A stretch of 64,000 nucleotides of DNA from Heyndrickxia coagulans 36D1. Its GTDB lineage: Bacteria; Bacillota; Bacilli; Bacillales; Bacillaceae_C. The stretch covers positions 1,178,001 through 1,242,000 of the forward strand of contig NC_016023.1 of NCBI RefSeq assembly GCF_000169195.2, given 5' to 3'. This document shows positions 38,475 through 47,735 of this stretch, piece after piece (position 1 is the stretch's first letter; each line of letters begins with the position of its first letter). The position numbers and the translations under genes were made by a program. Under the pieces are notes generated by a model. That model was not told the DNA's origin. It worked only from the letters and a program-made list of their open reading frames with translations, and did no database searches.

Positions 38475-39485
38475 TTAATAATGCAATTCATGCGGTGTAA
38501 CCCGTTTCCGGAAGACGTAGTAACTCCAAATCGTGTAAGCGAGCACGACCGGTACCATCGTGCATGCGACGATCGTCATGATTTTTAACGAATACGGGCT
38601 TGACGATGCTTTATAAAGCGTCAAGTTGTTCGCCGCCCCCATTGAACTGATCAGCACGTTCGGGAAAAGTGCGATGAAAAACGAGACGGTTACAAGAATT
38701 AAAATCAACCCGGTTACGGCAAAACTCAATCCTTCTTTTTTATTCCGCAAAAGCGGATACAGTGCCAGATAAAGCACGATGGCAACGGCATAGACCGGAA
38801 TTAAAATGGCACCCCGTTTCACAAACGCGTCTGTAAAAACAGCGGTTAATACGGTAAACAGGACAACGACGGCGCCTGTAGCGATATACATTTTGATCGC
38901 GGCTTTTCCGGCACGTTCACGGATTTCGCCATCCGTTTTTAAACGGATAAACATCAGGCCATGCAGATAGACAAGAGCGACAAAAGCAAGCCCGCCGACG
39001 ATCGTGTAGAGGTTGACGATGTCGAAAAATCCGGCATGCATCGTCATCGAGCGGTCAATCGGAAGCCCCTTGATCATCCCGGAAAACAGAGCACCAAGCA
39101 AAAACGGCGGCAGGAGGCTTCCAAGCAAAATGGCCCAGTCCCAAATACCTTTCCATTTGCTTGCCTGGAGTTTGCCGCGGAATTCAAAGGCAACCCCTCT
39201 GGCAATAAGCGCAAGCAGCAGGACGACAAAGGCAAGGTAATAGCCGCTAAAAAGCGTGGCATACCAGTTCGGGAAAGCAGCAAACATGGCGCCGCCCGCT
39301 GTCAGGAGCCATACTTCATTGGCATCCCAGAACGGCCCGATCGTATTAATGAGCACCCGTTTTTCCGTCTCATTTTTGGCAAGGAATTTTGTGCTCATCC
39401 CGACTCCGAAATCAAAACCTTCCAGAAATACAAATCCGACAAATAACACACAAACGAGCAAAAACCACAATTCATTTAACTGCAT
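38475..39485 (-). CDS. cydB: Cytochrome bd ubiquinol oxidase subunit II
   Basis: 336 residues with eight to nine membrane helices. The N-terminal FLEGFDFGVGM motif and WDANEVWLLTAGGAMFAAFP are hallmarks of CydB. It pairs with CydA in the high-affinity quinol oxidase used at low oxygen. Its first codon overlaps the cydA stop region by one base, so translation is coupled. Confidence 0.97.
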   Translation of the reverse strand: MQLNELWFLLVCVLFVGFVFLEGFDFGVGMSTKFLAKNETEKRVLINTIGPFWDANEVWLLTAGGAMFAAFPNWYATLFSGYYLAFVVLLLALIARGVAFEFRGKLQASKWKGIWDWAILLGSLLPPFLLGALFSGMIKGLPIDRSMTMHAGFFDIVNLYTIVGGLAFVALVYLHGLMFIRLKTDGEIRERAGKAAIKMYIATGAVVVLFTVLTAVFTDAFVKRGAILIPVYAVAIVLYLALYPLLRNKKEGLSFAVTGLILILVTVSFFIALFPNVLISSMGAANNLTLYKASSSPYSLKIMTIVACTMVPVVLAYTIWSYYVFRKRVTPHELHY

Positions 39486-40876
39486 TATACAACCCTCCTT
39501 GTATTGAAAGGATCCGATGCAGTAATGTCTTCCATCGGTTTTGCCTGCGGGCCCTGTTTAATAACGCGGATAAACAGGTAAGCCATTGCCACGGCAAGCA
39601 GCGTATAGACAATCGAGAACGCAACCAGTGAAAACAGCAGCTCGCCGGCCGAAACATTCGGCGAAACGCCCGCACTTGTTTTCATCAAGCCGTTTACCAC
39701 CCATGGCTGCCGGCCCATTTCAGACATAATCCAGCCGAACGAGTTGCCGATCGTCGGGATAAACATGCAAGGGAACAGCCATTTCAAGTAACGCATGCTG
39801 TTTTCAATTTTTTTCTTCCAGACAAGGTACAGGCCGATCAAACTCATCAGGATCATAATGCCGCCGGTGGCAACCATGATCCGGAAGCTCCAAAACGTTG
39901 TTTTTACAGGCGGAATATAATTGCCTGCCCCGTATTTTTGTGTGTATTCTTTTTGCAGCTCGTTCATCCCTTTGACAGATCCGGAAAATTTGCCATAGGA
40001 TAAGTAGCTCAGCAAGTACGGAATTTGCACCCTGTATTCCGACTTTTTATTTTTCGTATCAATGACACTAAACAATGTCCACGGCGCAGGGTCCCCGGTG
40101 TTTTGCCAGATGCCTTCCGCAGCAGCCATTTTCATCGGCTGGACATTAATGAGATAACGTGCCTGGCTGTGCCCGGAAAAGGCAAGGCCGAGCCCGCTGA
40201 GAAGACCAACGATAAGTGCGATGGCAACAGACCGTTTGAAAAAGGCCACTTCTTTTTTCCTGATCAAATTCCAGGCCGAAACGCCGGCGATGAAAAACGC
40301 ACCGGTGGCAAGGCTGCCGAAAATAATGTGCGGGTAAGCCACCTGCAATTTTTGGTTCAACAGCACGGCGGCAAAATTGTTCATTTCGGCACGGCCATTG
40401 TGAATCGTATAGCCGACCGGATTTTGCATGAACGAGTTTGCGGCCATAATCCAGAGCGCCGACAGCATCGTTCCGATCGAGACGAGCCAGATGCAGGCCA
40501 GATGCAGTTTTTTCGGGAGTCTGTCCCAACCGAAAATCCATAGGCCGATGAAAGTCGACTCCATAAAGAACGCAAGCAGCGCTTCAATCGCAAGCGGTGC
40601 GCCGAATACGTCCCCGACGAACCGCGAGTAGGTCGACCAGTTCATCCCGAATTGGAATTCCTGGATAATCCCGGTCACCACTCCGACTGCGAAGTTGATG
40701 AGGAAAAAGGTTCCCCAAAACTTCGTCATTTTCTTGTAAATTTCTTTCTTTTTCACCATGTAAAGCGTTTGCATGACAGCGACAATAAATGCCAATCCGA
40801 TTGAAAGCGGCACGAAAATGAAGTGGAACAAGGTTGTCGTTGCAAACTGGGTCCGTGCCAATATGACTTCACTCAT
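39485..40876 (-). CDS. cydA: Cytochrome bd ubiquinol oxidase subunit I
   Basis: 463 residues with nine membrane helices. The heme ligand His18 lies in TTLFHFIFVPLSIG; the quinol-binding GSHSQA-like region reads FSGHSQARYL, and GRQPWVVNGLMKT near residue 400 is conserved. The Q-loop is short, as in Bacillus enzymes. The enzyme oxidises menaquinol and reduces oxygen without pumping protons. The ATG has GGAGGGG upstream. Upstream 330 bp should hold the redox-regulated promoter. Confidence 0.97.
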   Translation of the reverse strand: MSEVILARTQFATTTLFHFIFVPLSIGLAFIVAVMQTLYMVKKKEIYKKMTKFWGTFFLINFAVGVVTGIIQEFQFGMNWSTYSRFVGDVFGAPLAIEALLAFFMESTFIGLWIFGWDRLPKKLHLACIWLVSIGTMLSALWIMAANSFMQNPVGYTIHNGRAEMNNFAAVLLNQKLQVAYPHIIFGSLATGAFFIAGVSAWNLIRKKEVAFFKRSVAIALIVGLLSGLGLAFSGHSQARYLINVQPMKMAAAEGIWQNTGDPAPWTLFSVIDTKNKKSEYRVQIPYLLSYLSYGKFSGSVKGMNELQKEYTQKYGAGNYIPPVKTTFWSFRIMVATGGIMILMSLIGLYLVWKKKIENSMRYLKWLFPCMFIPTIGNSFGWIMSEMGRQPWVVNGLMKTSAGVSPNVSAGELLFSLVAFSIVYTLLAVAMAYLFIRVIKQGPQAKPMEDITASDPFNTRRVV

Positions 40877-41180
40877 TTCCCAAAATCCCCTCCTCTTCCA
40901 TATTTCCGTTACTTTATCATTACACTTATATTATATTTAATCTTTTTATGGTACAGATAGGAGCCATGTGACAATTCGGTTAAAAACTGTCGAATATTAT
41001 TTGACAAATTATTTTTCTGGAAAATTATTCTTCCAGGCCTATTGACTTTTTGTGAAAGAGTGATCAAAAGGGTGCGGCTCACCCGGGCGGCCGGGACAAC
41101 TCGCGTCCTTCTTTCCGGTCAAGGTCCGTGATTTCCCTTTTTCCAGAACGCTCTTCGCTTCTTCTTTTCCAAAAGACCGT
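40877..41180. other. cydA upstream region, no gene
   Basis: AT-rich next to cydA, with TATAATATAAG on the minus strand as a possible -10 box. TTTGTGAAAGAG and TTGTCACATGG contain half-sites reminiscent of Rex, but no full TTGTGA-N6-TCACAA palindrome. The rest shows no feature. Confidence 0.35.
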
Positions 41181-41209
41181 AAAAAAAAGAGCGGCTGCCT
41201 CCGCTCTTT
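41181..41209 (-). terminator. Terminator overlapping the end of the small gene
   Basis: On the minus strand AGAGCGG pairs with CCGCTCT and is followed by TTTTTTTAC; the 5' arm begins at the stop codon of the 77-residue gene. Confidence 0.85.
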
Positions 41210-41441
41210 ACTGTTTCATTTCCCGCCTATAGGACACGGCGAATTGGGCATATTCGCTTTGGGGCGCGACTTTTGTCAGGAGCTTAAAAAGAATCCGGTA
41301 CCGTTCTTTCATGGCCCTTTTGATGACCCGCTCAATCCGCTCATCATTCAGGTCAAGTAAAATTTCTTCCATTTCTCTTTTCAACAAATACTGCAGTTCC
41401 AGCAGCTCTTTTTCATGGACGACAAGACCTAACACCCACAT
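41208..41441 (-). CDS. Small hypothetical protein, highly charged and helical
   Basis: 77 residues from the ATG at 41441 with AAAGGG 3 nt upstream (close; a later start inside is possible). The chain is almost entirely amphipathic helix rich in Glu, Lys and Arg (ELLELQYLLKREMEEILLDL). No membrane segment and no motif I recognise. A clean terminator follows its stop codon, which supports a real gene. It is divergent from pdaB. Confidence 0.65.
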   Translation of the reverse strand: MWVLGLVVHEKELLELQYLLKREMEEILLDLNDERIERVIKRAMKERYRILFKLLTKVAPQSEYAQFAVSYRREMKQ

Positions 41442-41509
41442 GCACCCTTTCTGTTCATGGTACGTCTATTTTTACCAAATTTAAGGAAAATATCACAGCA
41501 CTTTTCCTT

Positions 41510-41539
41510 GCATAATCCTGAAAAAATGGCGCATACAAT
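41510..41539 (+). promoter_or_regulatory. Sigma-E promoter of pdaB
   Basis: GCATAAT (41510-41516) and CATACAAT (41532-41539) are 15 nt apart, fitting the sigma-E consensus (KMATATT / CATACANT) with one mismatch in the -35 box. Confidence 0.7.
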
Positions 41540-41573
41540 AAGACAAGTGCAGTTTTTAACGGGAGGTTGAATC

Positions 41574-42314
41574 ATGCACCATACGAAATCGCGAAACTGG
41601 AAACCGTATCTTTTCATTGTCATTGTCTCGTTTTTTACTGCCTTATTGATCTATACCCAAACGCTGGCGCAGACGGCAGCTTTTTCAGCAAAAGGCACCC
41701 CGAAAGCCGTTTTTAAAGGAGAAAACGGCATTGCGTTAACTTTTAATATTGGCTGGGGCGATGAAAAAGCCGTCCCTATCTTGAAAACGCTGCAGAAAAA
41801 CGGCGTAAAGTCCGCAACCTTTTTCCTGTCAGGCGCGTGGGCGGAACAGCACCCGGATATTGTGAATAGGATTGAAAAAGCCGGATATGAGATCGGAAGC
41901 CTCGGTTATGCCTATGTGGATTACACGGATGAAGAACCGGCTAAAGTGCGGCATGATATGCAGAAGGCACAAGAAGTGTTTAAAAAACTTGAAATAAAGG
42001 ATGTAAAACTTTTGCGTTCCCCGACCGGCCATTTTGACAAAACGGCATTAAAAATTGCGGACCAACTGGGGCTTACAATGGTTCACTGGAGCGTCAACAC
42101 CGATGACTGGAAAAACCCGGGCACCGCAAAAATTATTGAAAAAGCAAGCACAGCCGAAAACGGGGATATCATCCTGCTGCACGCTTCTGATGCCGCAAAG
42201 CAGACGAACAAAGCCCTGCCGCAAATCATCCGCCACTTGTCGGATAAAGGAAAATTTGTGACCGTTTCCGAAATGATTGCAAACGGCAAAGCAGAAACGA
42301 AAGTGATTCCTTAA
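41574..42314 (+). CDS. pdaB: Sporulation polysaccharide deacetylase family protein PdaB
   Basis: 246 residues with a signal anchor (about 11-28) and a NodB-homology domain. Motif order: IALTFNIGWGDEKAVPIL, KSATFFLSGAWAEQHPDIV, AGYEIGSLGYAYVDYT, LLRSPTGHFD, HWSVNTDDW and IILLHASD. The first motif has Asn58 where catalytic NodB enzymes have Asp (TFD), and the HxxxH metal pair of motif 2 is absent, as in the PdaB branch generally. B. subtilis PdaB is needed to keep spores intact late in development. The sigma-E-type promoter upstream fits mother-cell expression. Confidence 0.94.
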   Translation: MHHTKSRNWKPYLFIVIVSFFTALLIYTQTLAQTAAFSAKGTPKAVFKGENGIALTFNIGWGDEKAVPILKTLQKNGVKSATFFLSGAWAEQHPDIVNRIEKAGYEIGSLGYAYVDYTDEEPAKVRHDMQKAQEVFKKLEIKDVKLLRSPTGHFDKTALKIADQLGLTMVHWSVNTDDWKNPGTAKIIEKASTAENGDIILLHASDAAKQTNKALPQIIRHLSDKGKFVTVSEMIANGKAETKVIP

Positions 42315-42396
42315 AGCCACAGGCCCACTTGGTATATCGTTGTTAGGAGAAGAGAAATACAATGTGTTAAAATGAATGATATGAAAGGATATCCAA

Positions 42397-43485
42397 ATGG
42401 GCTTGCAGGTGAATGGAATAATGAAGCAAATTTTCAGCACAGTGGTCCAATTTCGCGGGTCACATGAAAAATTCGGTTATATGCAGGGGCTTGCATTAAA
42501 AGAATCCCTTTCCATCCAAAACCGCGACAATCAATGGAAAGTCAGAAAACCGCGGTTTGTAATCGACCTTAACGAAACGAAAGACGCAATCACCCGCTTT
42601 GCACCCGGAATCTGGGACGAGTTGTGCGGATTGCAGGAAGCACTGAAATGGCCGATGGAAAAAGTTTTGCAGGAATTTGGCGGCTACCGGGTGGATTACA
42701 CAAAATCAGGCTGCTCGATTTTAACAGGCGATGGCTATCTCATCCGCAACTATGATTACCATCCTAAAACCTATGAAGGACGCTATGTCCTGTACCAGCC
42801 AACCGACCAGGGGTACGCGATTGCCGGGCCGAGCCAGCGCGTCACCGGGCGGATGGACGGCATGAATGAAAAAGGGCTCGCCATCGGCTATACGTTTATC
42901 CATCGAAAAAGTCCCGGCGACGGGTTTATTTGCTGCATGATTGGCAGGCTGCTACTGGAATCATGCGTAAATATTGACGAAGCCGTTGCCATGTTAAAAG
43001 AAATTCCGCACCGCCATTCATTCAGCTATGTCGTTTATGATAAAAGCGGGGAAACCCGGATTGTCGAAGCCTCTCCGCGCGCGGTCGCCGTGCGGAACGG
43101 AGATATTTGCACCAATCATTTTGAAACCCTCAGCAAAGAAAACCGGCATCATCTCAGCGATTCGATGCGCAGAACCGCCATTTTGGAACAGGAAAAAGGG
43201 CATCTATCCAGCGCCCGGGACGCGTTTCAATTATTAAATAGCCGGGATAAAGGCGTTTTTTCAGAACTATACGCTAGCTGGGCGGGCACAATCCATACTT
43301 CCGCTTACCTGCCAAAGCAAATGGAAGCCTGGTTCGCTTTAGGCGGTGACTGCGAGCCGGTGAAAATTGACTTTGCCAAATGGCTGTCAGGAGAAGACTT
43401 GCCCATTGAAAAGATCACCGGCGAAGTGGATACGGATATCCCCTTCCTCCATATGGACAAAGGGGCCGACTGGTTTCAAAAATGA
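42397..43485 (+). CDS. C45-family Ntn hydrolase (acyl-CoA:6-APA acyltransferase-like)
   Basis: 362 residues behind AAAGGA. The likely nucleophile is Cys106 in KSGCSILTGDG, exposed after self-cleavage of the preceding bond; downstream YLIRNYDYHP, GRMDGMNEKGLAIGYTF and the late NHF segment are typical of the penicillin acyltransferase/choloylglycine hydrolase-like superfamily. Natural substrates of bacterial members are mostly unknown (N-acyl amines and related amides). It lies in the same direction as pdaB but 82 nt after it. Confidence 0.85.
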   Translation: MGLQVNGIMKQIFSTVVQFRGSHEKFGYMQGLALKESLSIQNRDNQWKVRKPRFVIDLNETKDAITRFAPGIWDELCGLQEALKWPMEKVLQEFGGYRVDYTKSGCSILTGDGYLIRNYDYHPKTYEGRYVLYQPTDQGYAIAGPSQRVTGRMDGMNEKGLAIGYTFIHRKSPGDGFICCMIGRLLLESCVNIDEAVAMLKEIPHRHSFSYVVYDKSGETRIVEASPRAVAVRNGDICTNHFETLSKENRHHLSDSMRRTAILEQEKGHLSSARDAFQLLNSRDKGVFSELYASWAGTIHTSAYLPKQMEAWFALGGDCEPVKIDFAKWLSGEDLPIEKITGEVDTDIPFLHMDKGADWFQK

Positions 43486-43710
43486 TCGAAACCGCGGTCA
43501 TGAACCATGGATTCCGGCCGCGGCATCCTTTACCGGAAAAATGCTGCGGTTGCAAAAATGGAATCATCCGGTGCTCTGTGTCATATGGAGCAGAAGCCAT
43601 GGACTCTTCTATTGCTTTTTTTCATGGGCCGCGGGCGTTTCAAGCGTTCCCACTGTTATCGTGTCTATTGCCAGCTGAGAAAATTTTTATGCATTTACTG
43701 CCCAAACAGC

Positions 43711-43743
43711 AAAAACCGGATACCCCATCAGGCTCCGGTTTTA
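43711..43743 (-). terminator. kbaA terminator
   Basis: On the minus strand AAAACCGGA pairs with TCCGGTTTTT; the hairpin overlaps the kbaA stop codon. Confidence 0.75.
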
Positions 43744-44379
43744 GTTTGCCGTCTTTTCTTCTGCGATCTTGCGCAATGCTGCTTTTTCCTCTTTTTCCTT
43801 TTGGGAGCGCTTTAAAAAATGTGGAAGCACAAGCAGCTGGTAAGCATTGCAGATGAGAAGCGGGAAAAGCATAAGATAAAGCGAGGATATGCTATTGACA
43901 CGCAAAGCTGGCACCCACTCGAGAATGGTCACTGCCACCATGAAAAACAAGGCAGGAATAAAAGCCCCTGCACTTTTTGCCTGCTTCGTCTTAGCAGCTG
44001 CCGCCACAAACGCGGACACAAGGATCAGTGCTGCAAACAGCAGGGACTGGCGGGTATCCGCGCGGAAGTACACAAAATCGAACAGTACATAACAGGCTGC
44101 AACAAGCTGAATGGCCTGCCAAACAAGCCGCGAACGGAAAATGTCAAGCCCGAGCTGGTGCACGGTTAACCAGGCGAAGAAACCTACCTGACTGACAAGA
44201 CTGAAAATCAAGCCCAACCCCGCAAACCAGAAAAACGCGCCAGCGATGGACAAAAGATCCGCATGTGCAAAATAAGGCGCCATTTCCGGCCAGCGGACGA
44301 AAAACCCGAGAATCCCGGCTGACACCCCTCCGATGGCAAGAGCGGCAAAAAAGAAACGAACCCAGTTCCGGCTTGTCAA
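43741..44379 (-). CDS. kbaA: KinB signalling pathway activation protein
   Basis: 212 residues from a TTG start with GGGGGATGGGG upstream. Six membrane helices and a charged C-terminal tail (KRSQKEKEEKAALRKIAEEK). Position between gerD and pdaB and the sequence style agree with B. subtilis KbaA, which is needed for activation of the sporulation kinase KinB. The tail ends inside a terminator hairpin. Confidence 0.88.
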   Translation of the reverse strand: MTSRNWVRFFFAALAIGGVSAGILGFFVRWPEMAPYFAHADLLSIAGAFFWFAGLGLIFSLVSQVGFFAWLTVHQLGLDIFRSRLVWQAIQLVAACYVLFDFVYFRADTRQSLLFAALILVSAFVAAAAKTKQAKSAGAFIPALFFMVAVTILEWVPALRVNSISSLYLMLFPLLICNAYQLLVLPHFLKRSQKEKEEKAALRKIAEEKTAN

Positions 44380-44575
44380 TCCCCATCCCCCTTTGCCTTT
44401 AAAGTACCTTTATTGTAACAGAGAATCATGAGAAAAATCCAGCACATCATGCCGGCTTTCCCAACTGTACTGTTTTACCAATCCGCACGATGAAGCCGGT
44501 TTTTGCAGAGCTGTAGCACGATCAGGCTCCGGTCCCGGGAAAAAATTCCAGTGCTTTTAAGCCTCCCCGCCGAGC

Positions 44576-44604
44576 GCATAATCCGAAAAGAACTTCACAT
44601 ATTA
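44576..44604 (+). promoter_or_regulatory. Sigma-G promoter of gerD
   Basis: GCATA (44576-44580) and CATATTA (44598-44604) with a 17-nt spacer match the forespore sigma-G consensus (GHATR / CATWHTA). Confidence 0.75.
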
Positions 44605-44633
44605 AAGATAGAATGAAGAAGGGAGCCAAAAGC

Positions 44634-45188
44634 ATGAAACCAAGAACCGTTTTGCTCCTGATCAGCCTTTGCGCTGCCCTTACAGCCTGCTCGGGCGAGG
44701 CTTCAACAGGCGGGCAAGCGGATTATAACCAGACGAAAAAAATGGTCATTGACATATTGAAAACCGATGAAGGAAAAAAAGCGCTGCAGGACGTGATTAC
44801 AAGCGACGGAATGAAAAAGAATCTGGTCATTGACAAGGCGTACATGAAAGAAGCGATCGAACAAACATTAACTTCCGATAAAGGCAAGGCTTTTTGGAGA
44901 GAAGCCATGCAGGATCCGAAATTTGCCGCCGCGGTTGCAGACAGCATGAAAACTGAAAACAAAGCGCTGTTGAAAAGTTTGATGAAGGATCCGGATTACC
45001 AGGCAATGATGATGGATATTTTAAAAGACCCGGCTTACGAAAAAGAAGTGCAAACGATGCTAAAGAGCAAAGAAATGCGGAAAACCATGCAGGAGGTTGT
45101 CATCGATACGTTTAATGACCCGGCTTTTAAAGCGAAAATGGAAGACAGTCTGCTGAAAGCGGCGAAAACGATGAAAGACAAAAAGTAG
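44634..45188 (+). CDS. gerD: Spore germination lipoprotein GerD
   Basis: 184 residues from the ATG at 44634 (AAGGGAG upstream); an ATG 21 nt earlier is inside the binding site region. The signal peptide ends in a lipobox LTAC (Cys22 or nearby). The mature part is helical and rich in short repeats (DPKFAAAVADSM, DPDYQAMMMDIL, DPAYEKEVQTML, DPAFKAKMEDSL), as known for GerD. It clusters germinant receptors in the spore inner membrane. Forespore sigma-G promoter present. Confidence 0.95.
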   Translation: MKPRTVLLLISLCAALTACSGEASTGGQADYNQTKKMVIDILKTDEGKKALQDVITSDGMKKNLVIDKAYMKEAIEQTLTSDKGKAFWREAMQDPKFAAAVADSMKTENKALLKSLMKDPDYQAMMMDILKDPAYEKEVQTMLKSKEMRKTMQEVVIDTFNDPAFKAKMEDSLLKAAKTMKDKK

Positions 45189-45216
45189 CGGCGGGATTTG
45201 GCTCCGCCGCTTTCCA
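45187..45216. terminator. Bidirectional terminator between gerD and salA
   Basis: AGCGGCGG (45187-45194) pairs with CCGCCGCT (45204-45211) between the converging genes. Confidence 0.75.
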
Positions 45217-45219
45217 CAT

Positions 45220-46272
45220 TTATTTTTTCAGCTTGTCCACAATTTTTTGTGCGATTTCCGTATAAATTTTTCCGAGCCGGTGGTCTTCGGCATAGATGGA
45301 CGGCGCGAAATCATGTTCATTCCAGTCCGGCTGCTGAAGCGGGAGCTGACCGAGCACTTCGGTCCGCAATTCTTCGGCAAGTTTTTCCCCGCCGCCGCGA
45401 CCAAATACATACTCGCGTTCGCCGGTCACCTTGCTTTCAAAATAAGCCATATTTTCAATGACACCGAGCAAATTGTGTTCCGTCCGGAGTGCCATCGCGC
45501 CGGCCCGTGCCGCAACGAAAGCCGCAGTCGGATGCGGGGTTGTCACGATAATCTCATTGCAGCGCGGCAGCATCGAATGGATATCGAGCGCCACATCCCC
45601 GGTGCCCGGCGGCAAGTCAAGCAGCAAATAATCGAGGTTGCCCCATTCCACTTCATGGAAGAAATTGTTCAGCATTTTGCCAAGCATCGGCCCGCGCCAG
45701 ATCACCGGCGCATTGTCTTCTACAAAAAAGCCCATCGAAATGACCTTGACCCCGAACCGTTCCACCGGGATAATTCTTTCTCCGCGGACAACCGGACGCT
45801 GCATAATGCCCATCATGTCCGGCACGCTGAATCCGTAAATATCGGCATCAATCAGGCCGACCTTTTTCCCAAGGCGGGCGAGTGCAACCGCCAAATTGAC
45901 GGAAACGGTCGATTTCCCAACGCCGCCCTTGCCGCTTGCAATGGCGATAAATTCCGTTTTGGCGGAGCCGAGCGGGTTTTTGTTGTCTTCCTGCAACAAA
46001 TCGCGGAACCGGTCGAGCGTTTCTTTCGGCAGTTCGCCGAAACGGATGCCGACTGTATTCGCGCCAATCCCCTTCAATGCTTTCACAATGGCCATCTGCA
46101 GCTGCAGCTGTTCGCTTGTACCAGTTTTGGCAATCGCTACTTTGACACTGACATGCTGGATCTCTTCTTTGATTTTGATTTCGAGGATCCCTTTTGTTTC
46201 TTCCAGCGTTTTATGTAAAAAAGGATCTTCAAACCCTTTTAACACGTCGTAAACCTGTTGTTCCGTCAACAT
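45220..46272 (-). CDS. salA: Mrp/ApbC-type P-loop ATPase (SalA)
   Basis: 350 residues. An N-terminal MIP18-like domain (about 1-85: EQQVYDVLKGFEDPFLHKTL) is followed by a ParA/MinD-type ATPase with GKGGVGKSTVS (about 115), DADIYGFSVPDMMG, LLLDLPPGTGDVAL and TTPHPTA. Proteins of this type carry iron-sulfur clusters; in B. subtilis SalA also represses scoC and thereby raises exoprotease production. The location next to gerD supports orthology with SalA. The CxxC cluster motif near the C-terminus of many Mrp proteins is not seen. Confidence 0.92.
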   Translation of the reverse strand: MLTEQQVYDVLKGFEDPFLHKTLEETKGILEIKIKEEIQHVSVKVAIAKTGTSEQLQLQMAIVKALKGIGANTVGIRFGELPKETLDRFRDLLQEDNKNPLGSAKTEFIAIASGKGGVGKSTVSVNLAVALARLGKKVGLIDADIYGFSVPDMMGIMQRPVVRGERIIPVERFGVKVISMGFFVEDNAPVIWRGPMLGKMLNNFFHEVEWGNLDYLLLDLPPGTGDVALDIHSMLPRCNEIIVTTPHPTAAFVAARAGAMALRTEHNLLGVIENMAYFESKVTGEREYVFGRGGGEKLAEELRTEVLGQLPLQQPDWNEHDFAPSIYAEDHRLGKIYTEIAQKIVDKLKK

Positions 46273-46367
46273 TTTCTACACCATCCTTAAAATGAAGTCG
46301 TTTCCAGCTTGATTCCAGTATACCATACAATGGCAGTGTTTTGCGCTGGAACGGCTCCGGATGCTTG

Positions 46368-47084
46368 TCAGTTCTTTAAGTCCTTTTCTTTTGTAAAGTA
46401 GCGCATAATCCCTTCATAAATGGATGCCGCCACCTTTGTCTGGTACGCATCGGATTTTAATTGCTCCCGCTCCCCGGGATTGGACAAAAACCCGATTTCC
46501 ACAAGGCAGCCCGGTTTTTTCGCATGCTTCAGCAAATACACATTGGACAATGTTTTGGAAGCCCGGTTTGTATTTTCGAGATTCCGGACCAGCTCCGCCT
46601 GGATAAACGTGGCGATCCTTTTATTTTCAATCATAGTCGGGGCGTAAAAAGTCTGGGCGCCGTGCCACTGCGATTGCGGAATAGCGTTCAGATGGATGCT
46701 GATAAAAAGGTCCGCTTCCGACTCGTTGATCAGGGAAAGCCTTTTTCTTAAATCCTCCACTTTGCGGCGGCTGTAGCCCTTTGTCTCGTTATCAGCAAGG
46801 TCTGTATCCGTTTCGCGCGTCATAATAACAAGCGCGCCCTGCTGCTGAAGATAGTCTTTGATTTTGGCCGCCACACTTAAGGCAACATCTTTTTCCAGCA
46901 CTTCATCTCCCGTTGCCCCGCCGTCCGGCCCCCCGTGCCCCGGATCCAGATAGATGATTTTCCCGGAAAGCGGCAGATTCCACGGGCGCCACGTATCTTT
47001 TTGGAAAAACTCAAACTGCACAAGTAAAAATAAAAGGGTGACACCAAGCAGAAACCCCGCAATTTTGATTTTCCGTTTCATCAC
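46368..47084 (-). CDS. cwlD: Germination-specific N-acetylmuramoyl-L-alanine amidase CwlD
   Basis: 238 residues with an N-terminal membrane anchor (about 7-23) and an Amidase_3 zinc domain: DPGHGGPDGGATG (first His), EKDVALSVA (Glu), FISIHLNAIP (second His) and the catalytic Glu in CLVEIGFLSNPGE. CwlD removes the peptide side chain from muramic acid in the spore cortex, the first step to muramic delta-lactam. It lies between salA and ybaK as in B. subtilis. Confidence 0.96.
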   Translation of the reverse strand: MMKRKIKIAGFLLGVTLLFLLVQFEFFQKDTWRPWNLPLSGKIIYLDPGHGGPDGGATGDEVLEKDVALSVAAKIKDYLQQQGALVIMTRETDTDLADNETKGYSRRKVEDLRKRLSLINESEADLFISIHLNAIPQSQWHGAQTFYAPTMIENKRIATFIQAELVRNLENTNRASKTLSNVYLLKHAKKPGCLVEIGFLSNPGEREQLKSDAYQTKVAASIYEGIMRYFTKEKDLKN

Positions 47085-47173
47085 AATCTCCCTCTCCCTG
47101 TCCTTATTGAAAAGTTATGGGACAAGGGAGGAAAATAGAACTGCAAAAAAGGGAGCCGCAAAACGGGCATCCC

Positions 47174-47617
47174 CTAATGAAGCCGCAGTTTCCGCCTTTG
47201 TTCGCCTTTTTTAAAGCCGTAAGACCAAAAGTAGTCGGCAAACTGCTCGCATGTATAGTAAATGGACTCCTGCATCGTATCATTGCCGAATGTCCAATAA
47301 AGCCAAAAATTGTACAGAGTATCTGTAATATGCTTTAATTCGGTTTCGCACCGTTTCTTTGCCTGCTCGGCCGGCTCGCCGTAATACCCGAACCGGCTGT
47401 AATGGCCGCCCAATAAATAGGCTTCAATGGCGACATCGTAACACCCTTCTTCGATCCCCTGCTCCATCCACGCTCCCCCGTTGATCCGGAACGAACCGAA
47501 ATGGGACTGGAAGCTTTTCTTCAGCACTTCAACCGGCAGTTCGCGGAGCAAATTGCGTTCCGCCTTCATTTGCCTCTCCCGTCTTTTCGCAGACAGGGTG
47601 GTAATGACTTCATTCAT
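47174..47617 (-). CDS. ybaK: DUF2521 family protein YbaK
   Basis: 147 residues, the same length as B. subtilis YbaK and in the same place upstream of cwlD. The chain is helical, soluble and rich in aromatic residues (YLLGGHYSRFGYYGEPAEQA, then FWLYWTFGNDTM). No catalytic motif is known; the family is restricted to Bacillales. Confidence 0.9.
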   Translation of the reverse strand: MNEVITTLSAKRRERQMKAERNLLRELPVEVLKKSFQSHFGSFRINGGAWMEQGIEEGCYDVAIEAYLLGGHYSRFGYYGEPAEQAKKRCETELKHITDTLYNFWLYWTFGNDTMQESIYYTCEQFADYFWSYGFKKGEQRRKLRLH

Positions 47618-47735
47618 CTCTACCCACTCCTTACCGGTATTGTACGCGGGCGTAGAGGCGTCGATACTTTATAATGATTTCCAAACAAGGAATCGATATC
47701 GCAACATGGGCGCGCGCTTTAAGCCAACACACCGC

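Noticed and set aside
41040-41080. Rex-type operator upstream of cydA
   Set aside because: Only half-sites like TTGTGA are seen; the second arm TCACAA is not at the right distance.
45247-46218. 323-codon plus-strand ORF opposite salA
   Set aside because: Antisense shadow of a conserved GC-biased gene; no ribosome binding site and no recognisable domain.
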